From assembly GCA_905147135.1 (NCBI GenBank), contig LR990060.1, positions 6,774,001-6,838,000 of the forward strand: a DNA stretch of 64,000 nt, read 5' to 3'. The notes under the pieces were generated by a model, which saw only the letters and a list, made by a program, of their open reading frames with translations, was not told the DNA's origin and searched no databases. Below are positions 1 through 12,134 of the stretch, piece by piece. Within the stretch, counting starts at the first letter, position 1, and each line of letters begins with the position of its first letter. The stretch is from Blastobasis lacticolella. Lineage: Eukaryota; Arthropoda; Insecta; Lepidoptera; Blastobasidae. Position numbers and translations under genes: made by a program.

Positions 1-37
1 GAACCACATTGACTTTCGGGAAAACGATATAGCTTTA

Positions 38-140
38 AGACACCCATAGCTGGCCATAGACCTCCTTCATAGATATCCACAAATATCAATCCTATGTTCT
101 CCGCATCCAGCTGGTCCGCATCCGCACCGTAGGTCATTAC
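38..140 (-). mobile_element. RTE-1 LINE 3' fragment (degenerate)
   Basis: The strand shown reads as a diverged version of the block at 57065-57160: a 'ggcataggcctcc' phrase, an 'agatctccaca' phrase, then 'ccgcatccagctgg'. On the minus strand this is the end of an RTE-type ORF2. It is short and decayed, so the assignment is tentative. Confidence 0.4.
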
Positions 141-144
141 TGGC

Positions 145-2119
145 AACACACATTGGCCAAACACCTTCGTTCCTATAGCCTATGCCTCGCTGATATGTGG
201 CTTTATCTAGGTGAAACAATTTTAATGATCGGTTAAGTAGTTTTTGGGTTAACCTATTGCAAATAAACAATCAAATCTTTTTTCTTTATAATATTATTAG
301 TATAGATTAGTATTAGCATAGATGAATGAAAATATTATGTTACATCTGCTGATAGGACTGTCTCAGGAATAAATCTGCGAAAGTACCATCGCCTTATATA
401 TTTCTGCCGTCAAATAACAGTATTTTCATTGCTTATAAGGTAGCCAGCACAATAAATTACAGGCATAAACCATTTCAACATAGTCCTTCAAAGTATGGTC
501 TACAAGGTTTCAATGTATAGTCTCGATGGTTTCAAAGTGTTTTTATATTTTCACGAACCGAAACGAACCCATGGCTCGGCCGTAAAACAAACTTGTCCCG
601 TTTGGCTCACACGGCAGAGTTGCGCTGTATTTTATTCCTCGCCTGCAACCTCTCTATAGGAGAAACGTCTTTGGAAGAGTTTGAAAGACTGGGCGCCGTG
701 GAACGGACTTCGAGCGGTGCAGTTCTAAATATGTAGCTTAATCTTTTCGTCCCATTTTGTGGAAAATTCCGTAGGTAGACTCAATATTTGTTTAGTAACT
801 TTATGTGAAAGAGTAACAAACATTTATCCCAAAATATAAAAGATTTGCATTTATAACTTTTAAATCAGCAGGATCAAAGTAGGATTAGGTAATATGATTG
901 TTCAGTGTTCAGCATCAGAGATGCCCGTGCGGGGTTTGTATGTTGCAAACAGTTTCATTTTGTTTTATTTTGTATCGATATGTTTAGGAATTAAATAAAT
1001 TGCGACAAAACGAACAACATCGACAAATATTGCAAAAGATTTGTGTTTGTTTAAAAAAGTTTCGTTTCTCATCCGAAATACACTGAAACTACATTTTTGC
1101 TGCTCCCATACCGGATATAGTTATCTAAGGTTCCATTTTTCAATCCTCAGATAAAGAATTTCTGTTACCAAACCTTACTTCCAAATTAAAACAACCATAA
1201 TCATTCCCTTTCTTACTTAATAAATTCTTTGTCACATAATAAATTATCAGACAGATATGTGTTGTGTGTAGATTGAGAAATAGTTCCGAGGCCATTGAAA
1301 AAGCAAACCAAACACTCCAGTTTCATAGACCGCAAAACTAACCTTCAAAACCTTATAACCGATAAATCCCATTGCAAATCCAACATTGTTTTCTTGTAAC
1401 GTCCGCTCTCAAAGGCGCTCAAACTCTAACACAAATTTCCTTTCACCCTATGTTGTTTACCCTCCTTTGTCTGAGCCGAGTCTTAAAAGTCAAGTCGGAG
1501 TCACTGAACCACTAAGACATCTGCTTTTCAAACCGGAGAAGCGATGAAGATGTTAAGTAACTAACGGCACTCGTGTGAAGGAAGAACATCCTTCATTGAT
1601 GTCGGCGTTAAATAATGCCAGCTGACTTCGACGTTGAACAACGCTCGCAGAGTCTGAAGACTAAGTGGGTGACAGCTTTCTACTTTGAGGCTAGTCGAAC
1701 TTCGAAATGAATGAAATGAAATAATTTATTGGTAACACATGTTACAAGTCGGTAAGAAATCATAAAAGTTCTTCTTACCGACTTCTTACCGAAATCTTGA
1801 CTTATTAATAACTAATCACAATGGCTAGTTTAGAGCTCGCAGTATCGAAAACACAACAGAATTGTCAATTTTCTTGTTTACGGAGATCCTAACTGGCCTA
1901 TTTCAAAGGCTCGGTTCTCACCGGAATGACAGCGGTTGGCATTACAGCCGCCAGCAGTTTCACCGTCATGCCACTTTTGAGGCCCGTTTGAGCGACCGAG
2001 TCCTTCAAGCGATACTATGCATTACCTAATGTAGATAAGGCTGAAAATGATGTGACAGTAATTCAGCTGGCCACAGTTACTGTTTACATATTATACAGTA
2101 ACGAAATACCAATCTGCTC
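145..2119. other. no gene recognised
   Basis: AT-rich sequence with stop codons in all frames. At 1705-1730 an AATGAAATGAAATAA stretch followed by TTTATTGG resembles the reversed 3' tail of a LINE, but no coding part adjoins it. Nothing else was recognised. Confidence 0.5.
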
Positions 2120-2340
2120 CCGAGACTGCTTAACCAGTCGCATGGTCCCGAGCGGAAGACCTTGGTCAACCTCGCTTTGCCAACGATATTAGGCATACCT
2201 AACGAGTGGCAAGCTCGTTGCGGTACTGAAGTTCGACTGACTGAATGTACGAAACTGTCACCCATTCATCACGGACTCTGTGAGCGTTGCTTTACTTTGT
2301 ATATCAGTCTCGCAAGCACGCTGCAACTACCCCAGTATCC
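2120..2340 (+). repeat. repeat X, copy 1
   Basis: This shares an ordered series of phrases with 24821-25060 and 26740-26865: 'gaagaccttggtcaacctcgct', 'ccaacgatattagg', 'gcaagctcgttgcggtactgaagttcgac', 'cacccat' and 'gcaagcacgct'. All three copies have the same orientation. No ORF, TIR or tail was found, so the class is unknown. Confidence 0.5.
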
Positions 2341-3000
2341 TTTACTGTTTATTCTTCTACATTTTATATGTGACGTAAGTTCACTCATTCATGTTTCTTT
2401 TACGAAATGCTGGTCAAAATACCACCCGTTCATCTCAATTTTCCGTGCTCTTCCGCCGGTACCTACTTAGGGAAATTTACCTTTTGAAATATTTATGAGA
2501 TTCGTTTTAAAAGTCCACAAAGGTTACCAGAGGGAAACTTCACAAGGAACACCGCGGAACTAAAAGGCTGTTGCCTAGGTAGCTCATTGAACTTATTATG
2601 TACTCTTACGGTTACGAGTACTTTGTCTAAGATCGTTAGGACTAAGACTACTCCCTTTGTTATTTATATTTTATACTTCGTTCGCGTGGACTACAGGATG
2701 TTGGATATGACAAATTTAAGCAACACTGGTCTGGTGAAGCACTCTCATAAAAAAATAAGCTTTTTACTTTTGATTTGAAAACTCCCAGGTTGTATTAATC
2801 AAATGAAAGCAATGTCAGGTAGAGAGTTCTATTGCGGTTTGCACAATAAACGTTCAAGCAAAGTGGTTTTTGCTTGTAGTATTAGTAATTTCGACTGTAA
2901 AACAGGGTCATTTCGCCGAGGCTCTTCTCTTTTGGTGGTGGACCGAAGATGGGGGTATCAGATTAGACAGTTCCATTGCAGTCTCCGAAATAAATAAATA
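2341..3000. other. no gene recognised
   Basis: Unique-looking AT-rich sequence. Short open frames at 2587-2778 and 2803-2997 show no recognisable motif and look like chance. Confidence 0.5.
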
Positions 3001-3246
3001 ATAAATATTCGTGGTAAAATTCACACAGCGCCATCTAGCCCCAAACTAAGCAAAGCTTGTACTATGGGTGCTAGATAACTGATATACTACTTAAATACTT
3101 TTTAAATACATACTTATTATACATAGAACACCCAGACCCGTAACAGAAATTAAAATTCATCATTTCAATTTCTGCCCGGCCGGGAATCGAACCCAGGACC
3201 TCTTGCGTGGCAGACCGCCATGTTGACCATTGAACCACTCAGGTCG
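3001..3246 (-). mobile_element. SINE-B, near full length
   Basis: Read on the minus strand, it starts with a tRNA-like head. The A-box-like part is 'cctgagtggttcaatgg' and the B-box is 'gggttcgattccc'. Next comes the family body ('gcagaaattgaaatgatgaatttt', 'gggtctgggtg', 'caagctttgctt', 'ctagatggcgctgtg') and an (AATA)n tail at 2990-3015. A short CGAAAT repeat on both sides may be the target-site duplication. Pol III promoter boxes imply transcription from its own head. It encodes no protein and depends on LINE enzymes. Confidence 0.82.
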
Positions 3247-3489
3247 TCGAAATGTATCCGGTAACAAAGGAATGTACATACTTACTGACATACTCGAAAA
3301 ATATAACCCTCCTTCTGTTGCAATCGGGTAAATATAGGTAGTTTAGGCAAAGAAAGAGTAATTGCGGAGATGTTCCAGGATTTAGATTTAGAGTTTTGTT
3401 TAAGTAGTTAAGCGGTTTACTCTTCGTGCATCCCTATCAACCTTCTTCACTCCTGCCTGTCTCTTTGGCGAGTAAGTTTATGGTTAAAG

Positions 3490-3770
3490 TTGGCGAGGAA
3501 TTGGACCTGTTACAGTTTTATTATAAGTATAGATGACCCTCATCTGAAACGAGCAGACACAGTCCACTATACGAAAATCACATATTCTAGCTTCCATGTA
3601 AAAATGTATTCAGATTTTCGTAAAACATCATCGAATCATCTCGTTGAAATTGCCTTTCAAATAAAGGAAACCGCATCGAATCCGGTCCATCGGTTCAGGA
3701 GCTACGACGCCACAGACAGACATACATATACTCACAGCTACCGAAACACACGTAATACTTAAAACACTTC
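3490..3770 (+). repeat. repeat L, copy 1 (Helitron-like?)
   Basis: Contains the phrase 'ggttcaggagctacgacgccacagacagacata', shared in diverged form with 4961-5110 and 63310-63425. I associate this phrase with dispersed lepidopteran non-autonomous repeats, but no defined ends are visible here. Confidence 0.45.
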
Positions 3771-3814
3771 TATTTTTTCGCCGTAAAAACGACAAGAGCT
3801 AATAACGAGGTAAA

Positions 3815-3945
3815 AGAAATACATAGGTTTTAAGACGGTCATAGTTGTTCACTACACTTCACACACACACACTTATATCGATGTAAAAACAACACTAACC
3901 GTGGTAACAAACCCGATAATATCTGTGGTGAATGAGTAAAAGAAA
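3815..3945 (-). repeat. solo copy related to the LINE 3' UTR
   Basis: The minus strand matches 36075-36230 of the full-length LINE 3' UTR. Both carry 'cgggtttgttacca', then 'tgtttttacatcgatat', then 'gtgtagtgaa'. A frame reading SVVNN..RLKTY is shared with 57643-58047. This is a fragment, with no LINE coding part next to it. Confidence 0.5.
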
Positions 3946-4424
3946 TATGTCAGGATCACACTCATCACAGATGTAGTTTCTGGCTGAGTACGTTAGCATG
4001 TTGCAGGTGATTCTTACTGCTTACCTTAAAGTAGGATGTATGCTTCTTTGTCGCTTCTTCATCTGCTTCTAACAATCCACACTTTGAATTTACCATTGCG
4101 ACAGTATTAAAAGTCTTTACCGTTCTTCCTGCGCCCGATAAACGGGTAAACCAATAAAATGCCCCCATTTACTGCCAGTACAATACTAAAAGACAAACCT
4201 CACAATGTTGTAGGAATAAATAGCGCCCGACCCTACGCCTTGGGGCGCTAACCACGAGACAAGGCGCAGAAATTGGTTGCTGAATAATTAAAAGACACCA
4301 AGTTGTGTCTGTCACCTTGAAACTTACTAAATTGTTGCGCCCCGAATGAGCTTTTAGACAATATCTCGTGAGGCGCAAAAGGACTAGGGAATTTTTGTTC
4401 ATATTTACGTTAATTTGGTTGCCA
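3946..4424. other. no gene recognised
   Basis: Mixed sequence. GCGCC/GGGGCGC phrases at 4230-4260 and 4336-4380 are locally GC-rich but show no clear symmetry. Confidence 0.45.
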
Positions 4425-4530
4425 CAGTGGCCTGGTTGTTAAGGTATCCGACTCGTAAGAGAGAGGTACCGGGTTGGATTTCCAGTGCGGCCATGTACCA
4501 ATGACTCTTTTCTGAGTTTTGCGTTGAACG
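4425..4530 (+). mobile_element. SINE-A head, 3' truncated
   Basis: tRNA-like head: 'gtggcctggttgttaaggtatccgactcgtaag' with a mutated B-box ('gggttggatttcc'), then the family phrase 'catgtaccaatgactcttttctgag'. The body and tail are missing. Confidence 0.65.
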
Positions 4531-4960
4531 GATCTCAAGATCGCTATCGCTTCACATCACAAGAAGCTACACCAATCTTATTTCCAAAGACTACATTAGA
4601 TTTAATTATGTAGTTTAATTAGGAGGTACCTACCCAAATGTGCCTCTGGCGTGCAGTTCAGCGGAAAAAAAGTGTTCGTGGATAATTAAAAAGAGTTCTC
4701 TGTACACCTTGTAAACTTGTAGCGAAGAGCTAAGAAAGTTTTCAAAGCGATTTTATGTCGCAAGCTACAAAGGAGTGCTCTTAAATGCTGAGTTTACAAC
4801 TAGTTCTGATTGTCTAGATGTAATTGTTCTGAAACTGAACCCTGTTTCGTGTTATGCGCCTAATGTATAACGTAACCGACAGAAAGAGTCGGATAACTCC
4901 TGACCAAGTTTAGTTATACTAAAATATTTTCTAAACTACTAAACAGATTTTAATGAAACA
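4531..4960. other. no gene recognised
   Basis: AT-rich sequence with stops in all frames. No repeats were recognised. Confidence 0.45.
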
Positions 4961-5110
4961 AAACTAAGAATCATCTCGATTAAATGGTTTTTAAGCATAG
5001 AAAATCGCAAAGAAATCGGTCCATCCGTTTGGAAGCTACGATGCCACAGACAGATACACAAAGCCATAGATACACACGTCGTACTTATTCTGTCGGTGTA
5101 CTTGATCGGT
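4961..5110 (+). repeat. repeat L, copy 2
   Basis: Carries 'aatcggtccatccgtttggaagctacgatgccacagacagatacac', the best-preserved version of the repeat L core in this window. It runs straight into the block at 5111-5330. Confidence 0.5.
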
Positions 5111-5330
5111 CAGCATGCGTCGCCCCATACATTTTTTTTAACGCGGGAAATGCATCATGCACGATACCCTCCGTTGGGGGACGAAGGGCATGTGTGGGAC
5201 TCCCGGTATTGGCCGGTCTACCCACTAAACCCCGCGGCGCTCCTACGACGTCTGAATAGAGGTGTTATGAGAGCAGTCGAAGCCTTGTCATCCACGACAC
5301 CTCCTGGATGAGCTCGCTTAACTTTCAGTT
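5111..5330 (+). repeat. GC-richer dispersed repeat fragment
   Basis: 'aacgcgggaaatgcatcatgcacgataccctccg' followed by 'actaaaccccgcggcgc' resembles sequence I associate with lepidopteran LINE-related repeats. Two overlapping short open frames (4984-5259, 5096-5311) cross it but share no known domain. Confidence 0.35.
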
Positions 5331-5786
5331 TGCTTTCCATTTGACGTTTGAAAGAGATTAATTATTGTAATTTTAATTCAATAAATACTTTTTTCATCGT
5401 ATGACACCCCTCGTTTTTCATGGGTCCAAAGGTTATTTATTAATATTAAAAATACCAACCATCAATTTATCAGGCGGGCTGGAAGTTGGTCAAATAGACT
5501 ATTAGGTAGAATCTATTGGAGAAATGGTGCAACTGATGAAACAAAAATTTATATTAGATATGTGTATTCTCGATTACACAAATCAGTGTATAAGTTAAAA
5601 TGTATCTTATTATCTACCAACATCAAGCGACCAAGTCTACACTTAGCTTACTTCGAATACATCACTATCAACCACCATGTAAAGACTGTACGGTCAAGAT
5701 AAAACGTACATTTTGTATTTAATTTTGTGTTTTCCATGTATTTATACATTATCTGTTTTATTGTGCGTTATAAAAAAAACTTTGCG
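5331..5786. other. no gene recognised
   Basis: AT-rich, no recognisable coding or repeat structure. Confidence 0.45.
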
Positions 5787-6084
5787 TACGAGAGCCCGAG
5801 GTTTGCCTTGATCATGATCCAGGATATGGCAGATCAGATTATCACCGCGAAGCGACAGCCATCTGACATCCGTCACCCACCTACCGGGGACCCTGAATAG
5901 ATTAGATCATGGTTACACATTTAGTCGACTGAATGTGCAGGTTTCATCACGATGTTTTATCTCACCGTAACAGCATCGGTTAGCATTCAACTAATGTACA
6001 TAACTCATGAAACTCTATGGGATTCGAACCCAGTACCTCTCGCTTACGAGTCGGATACCTTAAACATTCTATCACCGACGCTCC
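5787..6084 (-). mobile_element. SINE-A, near full length
   Basis: On the minus strand: head 'ggtatccgactcgtaagcgagaggta', B-box 'gggttcgaatccc', the 'cggtgagataaaacatcgtgatgaaacctgcacattca' body, and the end phrase 'gggctctcgta'. It abuts the left end of the TIR element at 6090. Confidence 0.87.
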
Positions 6085-6089
6085 CTATA

Positions 6090-7404
6090 GTTAGGGAGGC
6101 GAGGTAGCTAAATGGCGTAATTCAACGGCGCCGTCGAGACCTATCAAAATCGAAAGATAAAATAATTTCGAAAAGAAAAGCTCGTATGGCAAAAACCATT
6201 TTAGCGGTGGGTTTGGCGTGTACGGTTTTTCAAAAATGTTAAAAAAACAGTTACTTGGGCATTCTCGAGCGCGTCAGATATTCATACTACGTATGCCCCG
6301 AGTGCCTCTGATAACAACGGTATACTAATCTGCCGGTTTGCGTGGTGGGGGTAGGCATATAAAGTAGTCAAAAATGCAAAAAAAAAAAATTTACTCGAGC
6401 GCGTCAGATTTTCGGAAGGGGTGTTAAGTAGGCCCCAAGGAAGCTCCCTTTAAAAAAACTGACGATTTCGGCGTGACGATAAGTTACGATGAATTTTCGA
6501 AAATGCAAAAAAAAAAAAGTTTTTTTGAAATACTCGAGCGCGTCAGATTTTCATAGGGGAGGTTTATCTCGGTATCCTGAAAGCATATTTTTTTAATCTG
6601 ACAAAAATGTTGGTGGGTTCTCTTAATCTGACCGAAAAAGGTTTTTTGGTTTCTTTCTTTTCCTTTCTTTCTCCTTGATAAAATGGGGAATTTAAGAATG
6701 ACAATAAAGCGATAGATACAACCAACGTAAATGTAGATGAAATGTAGTACGAAGTGTATTATTTATTGTATAAAAAAATGAAATGATATAAAAATTGGAT
6801 TATAATTGTATTGTTATGTATGATCTTTACATTTTTGCTCAATACAATTCATCTTCTTCTTCTTCTAAAGATGTAAAGAGACCTTTTTTGTGTAAAATAA
6901 AATTACCTTTTTTGTTTATTTAAACTTTTTTTTTGTAAAATGTATCGTTCGCGACTTATATGCCGTAACGCGTTCTTAGGAAGACGAAATGGCTCCTCCA
7001 CACTTCCGGTCATGCGGAAACCGTAAAATTTTGTATTTTTAGTAAGTTTTAGATTATATTCTTCAAAAAAAAAAAAAAAAAAATCTCGCTCGAGAATGCC
7101 GGATTAACGTTTTTTTTTACAAGTTCGCGACCCTATAACTCGGCGGCGTCAAGGACTTATCGTCAGATTAGTTAAATTTAGTCTTTAAACACTAAAATCA
7201 ACCCCCAATATCTTAATCTGACGCGCTCGAGTATTTCAGACTATCCATTTTTTTTTACTAATCTGATCGTCTATCCTAGGCGCGCGTCACTACATATAGA
7301 GCTAAATACTTTACAAGGTTGTTCTATTAGGTCTAAGGTATCTCTCATATCTTAAACTGCCACGCTCGAGTATTGCCGAAAATTCCCCTATTCGCCTCCC
7401 TAAC
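6090..7404. mobile_element. non-autonomous DNA transposon with subterminal motif arrays
   Basis: The ends are inverted copies of GTTAGGGAGGCGA (6090-6102 and 7392-7404), flanked by TA on both sides (6088-6089, 7405-7406). The motif CTCGAGCGCGTCAGATT, or a close variant, occurs in one orientation at 6264, 6394 and 6533. It is inverted with its CTCGAG ending at 7094, 7231 and 7370. Spacing is 130-139 bp on each side, with further poly-A/poly-T tracts. No ORF is present. The TA duplication fits Tc1/mariner-type or other TA-targeting elements, but the superfamily is not identified. Confidence 0.72.
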
Positions 7405-7406
7405 TA

Positions 7407-8085
7407 CTATGCCGCGTATTATAAAACAATGAAACGTCATTGCGTGCGTTATCAAGCACGAAAACGATATTCCATCGTCGAATTTCATGTTGTTTACACC
7501 AGTATTTTACTTAAAACAGCCTATATTTCAAATACTCCCATTTGAACCAGCCTGTACTAAAATTTCCCACCGTTATCGGGTCTTGTTTAAGCCCTCTCCT
7601 TTATCAACAGGCGGAAACTACGTCAAACGCCTTTGCTTGCTTCCGGCGTCGACTCTGAGTGCTCGCAGCCACTTAATATAGGGAATGTGGTCGTTCTAAG
7701 ACACCCTGAATAATACAAGTCACTATGGAACCTAAACTCTTTGGGCGTTACGGAGATTTTTATTCATATCTACTGGGTTTACATAGCATAAAACAAAGTC
7801 GTTTCTATGTACGCTTAGAGCTTTTAAGCTACGCAACGGTTTCAACAATAGACAGAGTGATTCAAGAGGAAGGTTTATAAGCAAGAAAAAAAGGGTAAAG
7901 CAGGTGTACGCGAACGAAGTCGCGCCGGATTTACTAGGATGTACATAAATGTGTCAAAACCCTAATATTGTGACAGTGGGTAATTAGCATACCTTTCGCA
8001 AATATTTCTTAAAACTTTCTTATAGACTTCGGGCAAAATTTGATGAAAAGCGGTAGATTCAGATTCATATTCATTAAAATGTTAA
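7407..8085. other. no gene recognised; Helitron-like scrap at 7890-7945
   Basis: The minus strand at 7890-7945 reads 'ccggcgcgacttcgttcgcgtacacctg', matching the phrase at 30783-30812. The open frame 7487-7681 has no recognisable motif. Confidence 0.4.
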
Positions 8086-8372
8086 TGTCGATGGCCTAGT
8101 GATTATGGTATCGGACTCGTAAGTGAGAGGTACCATGTACCAGTGACACTTTTCTAAGTTATGTACATTAGTTGAATACTAACCGACGCTCTTACGGTGA
8201 GAGAAAACATCGTGATTAAACATTCAGGCGACTGAATATGTAACCATGATCCAATCTGGTCAGGTTACCAGGGTCTGGTAGCAGGGTCACAGAGGTTAGA
8301 TCACAGTCGCTCCACAGTAATTATCTGATCTGCCAAGCTCTGGATCATAGTAAAGGCCAACATGATTATTAA
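8086..8372 (+). mobile_element. SINE-A copy that has lost its B-box
   Basis: Head 'gatggcctagtgattatggtatcggactcgtaagtgagaggtacc' jumps directly to 'atgtaccagtgacac', so the B-box and about 22 bp are missing. The rest of the body follows to 'ctctggatcatagtaaagg'. Without a B-box this copy should be a poor pol III template. Confidence 0.82.
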
Positions 8373-9690
8373 TGGCAAAAATGCATCTCTATTAAGGTAC
8401 TTGATGGAAAGTTTGACTTTTTAACTATCAGCCATAATATCTACGATTCATAACATATCTCAAATCTCCAAAACTACGAAAAAAAATTCACTTGATGGAA
8501 AAACTTTCTTCCCGAGTGTCATAGGGTACTTCACATCCCGGAAAAGTGATAGAAAGCCCGTGGGGACAGGCTATGTATATTTGAAAAATATTAAATTATT
8601 ATATTATTGTTTAAAAACCTCATTTGCAACAATCGAAATCTCTGTACCTGAGCCTTTAGGCTTATTTACGCCTTGTTTACGATTATTTGACAACCAGGTA
8701 GTTACAAGACGCATGATAATAGAGGATAGAGATGAGTTCGTAGCAAGGATCCGTCACGCGTAATCGCAACGCGGGGATCAGTGTCACGCCCCGACGTCCG
8801 TCCCTTGCAGTCTAACTGAAGGTACGGGCTTCGATACGCGGATACGGAACCTTGAAGGGGTCCTGGGTTGGATATGTATAATAGGTATGATAGTATAAGG
8901 TTTTAGAATAATAAGGTTATCGATCCAATCGCGCGATTTTATTGAAACAGAGAAAGAAAACACATTTAAACACACACACAAAACAATCATCATCATCATC
9001 ATATATTTAAGAGTATGACTCTTATCGATGGAGCAATCACCACTCTTCTCTCCAGTCTGCCAACCTCTTCATCTCCTTATAATCCCCGGCGCTCACTTTT
9101 TCCTTCACATTCTTCTATCTTGCCCTTCCTCATGCTCTCTTTCCCACGACACAATTACAGTTACATACTTGCCAAAATAAACATTAATAATTAAAACAAT
9201 GAGTAGCCTCCCATGCCATTGTCTGTAACGCGGCCAGCACAAATGGTACCCACTAAGCATGTGTTGTGCAGCGCAAGAAGCGTCTCACAGCGTCCACAAA
9301 ATATTATTATGTAAGCCCACAGAACTGCATAGCTACAAAAGTAAGCGAAATTCCAAAGATCTTCCCTCACCAGACTTGCCACCACCTTAAAGCAAGCGCG
9401 TCGTATTCCACAAACATATATCTACAAATGACCCTGCAACAGAGATCAAACTTTCCTTTTGAGGTTCTACACACGCGAAGTTAAGCGTTTCCTTCTTAGA
9501 CTTTACAACCAGTAATTCACGCCACATTAAGTTTCTAATCAAAAGTTACGGCAACTTTAACATAATCCAGTACAGTATACCGTTCAGTGAATCAAAAAGA
9601 TATGAAGTTTCATAAGTTGCTCGGCCAACGAGAACATAGGAGTTAAGTGCTTTACTTACGCTTGTGGCTTTACAACTTCTATACTAGGAT
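8373..9690. other. no gene recognised; small microsatellites
   Basis: An (AC)n run at 8971-8982 is followed by (ATC)5 at 8988-9002. Open frames at 8560-8763, 9191-9385 and 9266-9484 overlap on opposite strands and lack motifs. Confidence 0.45.
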
Positions 9691-9759
9691 TGGTTGGGAT
9701 AGAGATAAAGGGAGATCTAATATTGCTGTATGATAGATTAATAATGTATTTTTATTTTA

Positions 9760-9905
9760 CACAGCATTATATTAGACAATTAATTAGATTTTTTTTTCCG
9801 TTTATGTCTCTGTTTTACTTTTTTTTCTTTGTGTATATTTTAGAATGTTGTGCCGTGTGTCAGAGTGGAATAAAAGTGATTTACTTTACTTTACTTAACA
9901 TACAT
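9760..9905 (+). mobile_element. LINE-D 3' end
   Basis: The phrases 'tttccgtttatgtctctgtttta', 'gtgccgtgtgtcagagtggaataaaagtg' and a (TTTAC)n tail recur in reverse at 36816-36960. This looks like a retroposon 3' terminus. No coding part is present. Confidence 0.45.
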
Positions 9906-9959
9906 TTGTGACCCCGCTGATATTGCATTGCTTGCTTATTTAACTTCCTCTATCTTAAT

Positions 9960-10255
9960 GAATCGGGCGGGACTGTGTCAGAACACACGGCCGTTGTTTT
10001 AACGTGAAACGAATACCTATGGTCAGTAGCAAAGGTAGTTGTGCTCGCGGAATAGGATTTTTTTACCACACACCTTGACAGCTCTGAGACGTTCTCGAAA
10101 CCGTCTCGCTCGCTCAGCTATGGGTATTGGGGTACCCTCGTGTGGCTTATGGCCCCCTCTTTCCGATGATGCCCGTGATTTGTATTTCTTGTTGGCTCTT
10201 GCACGGGCTGAGGCTGTCTCACTTTCTTCACCGCAAAAAGATAAAGTTGTCTAGA
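9960..10255 (+). repeat. repeat F, copy 1
   Basis: Shares 'acacggccgttgttttaacgtgaaacg', 'gacagctctgagacg', 'accgtctcgctcgctcag' and 'gatttgtatttcttgttggctcttgcacgggctgag' with the reverse of 37440-37665, and partly with 56207-56345. Relative to the 37-kb copy it has about 60 bp of extra sequence near 10011-10070. Confidence 0.58.
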
Positions 10256-11725
10256 TTTATCTCAATCTGTCGTTCGAATTTAGTGATTTATACTGAGTTT
10301 ATTCTACAAATAATTTAATTTCAAACAAGCAGTGTGACAGCTTACTATTTTTACTATGACAAGTTAATTTAAAATGTTTAATCTAAGTTAACATCTTAAA
10401 TACTAAATTAAATAACTAGTCAGCATTCCTTTTCTTTTCATTTGCGGTGACAGCCGCGGTTGCTACCATCTCTCAAATAGGGACACATTTTATTTATGTT
10501 ATTATGAAAACCAACAGCTACAGCTACAGAGAACTATTTGGATAATTTTAGTTTGGATTACAATAAGCCACCTTATTAGGACACCTTTTCTAGCTTCTCC
10601 CCGGCTGAGCGGGGAAAGTAGTTACCACTGAGTGCTGCCAAATCCACACTATCGCCCAAAATTTTTCAGTGCAGAAGCGACCGCGGTGTGTGATCATACC
10701 CCCAGGACCGTCCGTGTGCAGGGAAGTGACAAAGCCCAGCTTGCATCAGGCTGGACCTCACTATTTCTCTCCGGCCTAGATTATCCCGGTTGACTGGTAG
10801 ATAAGGGTATTTTAGCTTTAAGTCCGCCACTGTACTATCTGTGCATAAAGTTTTAATAAATAAATACTTTTGTGCGAAAGATATATTTAGGTGTATCAGC
10901 GTTCGCGCAGACACAGGTTCACACACTCCTCCTCCCTCTCTCTCTTTGGTTCAGTGGAACGGAAAACAGCTACGACTGAAGGACAAAATAGTCAGCACTA
11001 TGGCTTATTGAATTTTGGATCTGGCGTGATGCGTAAGATGCGCTGATAAAGCTAATATTTGTAGGTCTTCTACACTTAACTCCTCCCTCCTCAAGAACGA
11101 AGTTATCCAAATGGGATGAAGTGACGTTTATCGAACTTCGTCGTATGAAATATGTACATAATTTAGATTTCCAAATAACAGCAATAAATTCTAAAATTAA
11201 TAATACTATGTAAACACTAAGTCCAGTCAGATGTGCTGATGAAGAATGCAATATTTTCTTTATATGTCGTTAAAATAACAATTTCTCGCACTTTGTGTTA
11301 TCTATATTTGCTTTCTCTTTTCTTTCTTTTTCTTCTATCACTGTCAGTCTTGGTTTGTGAATATATGTAAAATTTGCTTAAAAATAAGTAATTAGTAGTC
11401 GAGACTACACTTAATTTACCCGACAAAGCTCGTTTTACTTCACGGGCTTGTGTAAAAGAAGATAGCCTCATATCTTTTTAATGCATGGTTATAACCTGTA
11501 GCACATGATCACGACGGCTCAATGTTCGAAGAGTAGTTTGGACTTACTAGCGGTACAAGTTTGCCGATATTATGAGAAAAATTTAAATTGGTATCGATAA
11601 AGCGTGTTGAGAGCTCGACTGTAAGTTATGTCAGGAAGTTTTATACTGAGAGGACAGTGAGATTATCTTTAGGGCAAGTGCTTCATTGTTGCATTTGCAA
11701 TACTTTGGACTTTCGTCATTGCTCT
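10256..11725. other. no gene recognised
   Basis: AT-rich sequence with a CT-rich tract at 10927-10945 and TTTCTTTC runs near 11310-11330. The 86- and 93-codon minus-strand frames (10666-10926, 10970-11251) have no recognisable domain. Confidence 0.45.
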
Positions 11726-11905
11726 CGCGCACGAGTGTCCTGGCCTTGATGTATGATTTGGCAGATCAGATAATTACAGTGGAGTGACTACCATCTGACC
11801 TCCGTGACTCTGCTACCAGGGGACCTGACCAGATTGGATCATGATTACACATTTAGTCTCTTGAATGTGGAGGTTTCATCAGGATGTTTTCGCTTACGGT
11901 AAACC
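11726..11905 (-). mobile_element. SINE-A, 5' truncated
   Basis: The minus strand carries the 3' two-thirds of SINE-A: 'atcctgatgaaacctccacattca', 'aaccatgatccaatctggtcagg' and the 'ctccactgtaattatctgatctgcc' block. The tRNA head is absent. Confidence 0.75.
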
Positions 11906-12134
11906 ATTTTATATAACTCTAATGAAACCAGTGCACTTGCTTGAATTGCACAGGTATCACCGGCAAGCTCGATAGATGGGAAGGCAAGTACAGCGGTACC
12001 TACCATAAGCTAGCTAAGCAAATTGACTCTGGGCTAGTGGTGGTGGTGGTGTTGGCGAGACCGATTACCAAAGTTTCAGGAACGCACGCAGTGTCCGGGA
12101 ACTACATGGGATGACTGTTTCGTACTTTTAGGCT

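Noticed and set aside
6264..7370. Regularly spaced ~17-bp motif resembling a CRISPR-type array
   Set aside because: Only three per side, inverted between halves, spaced 130-139 bp, in a eukaryotic setting with TIRs. It is a transposon feature.
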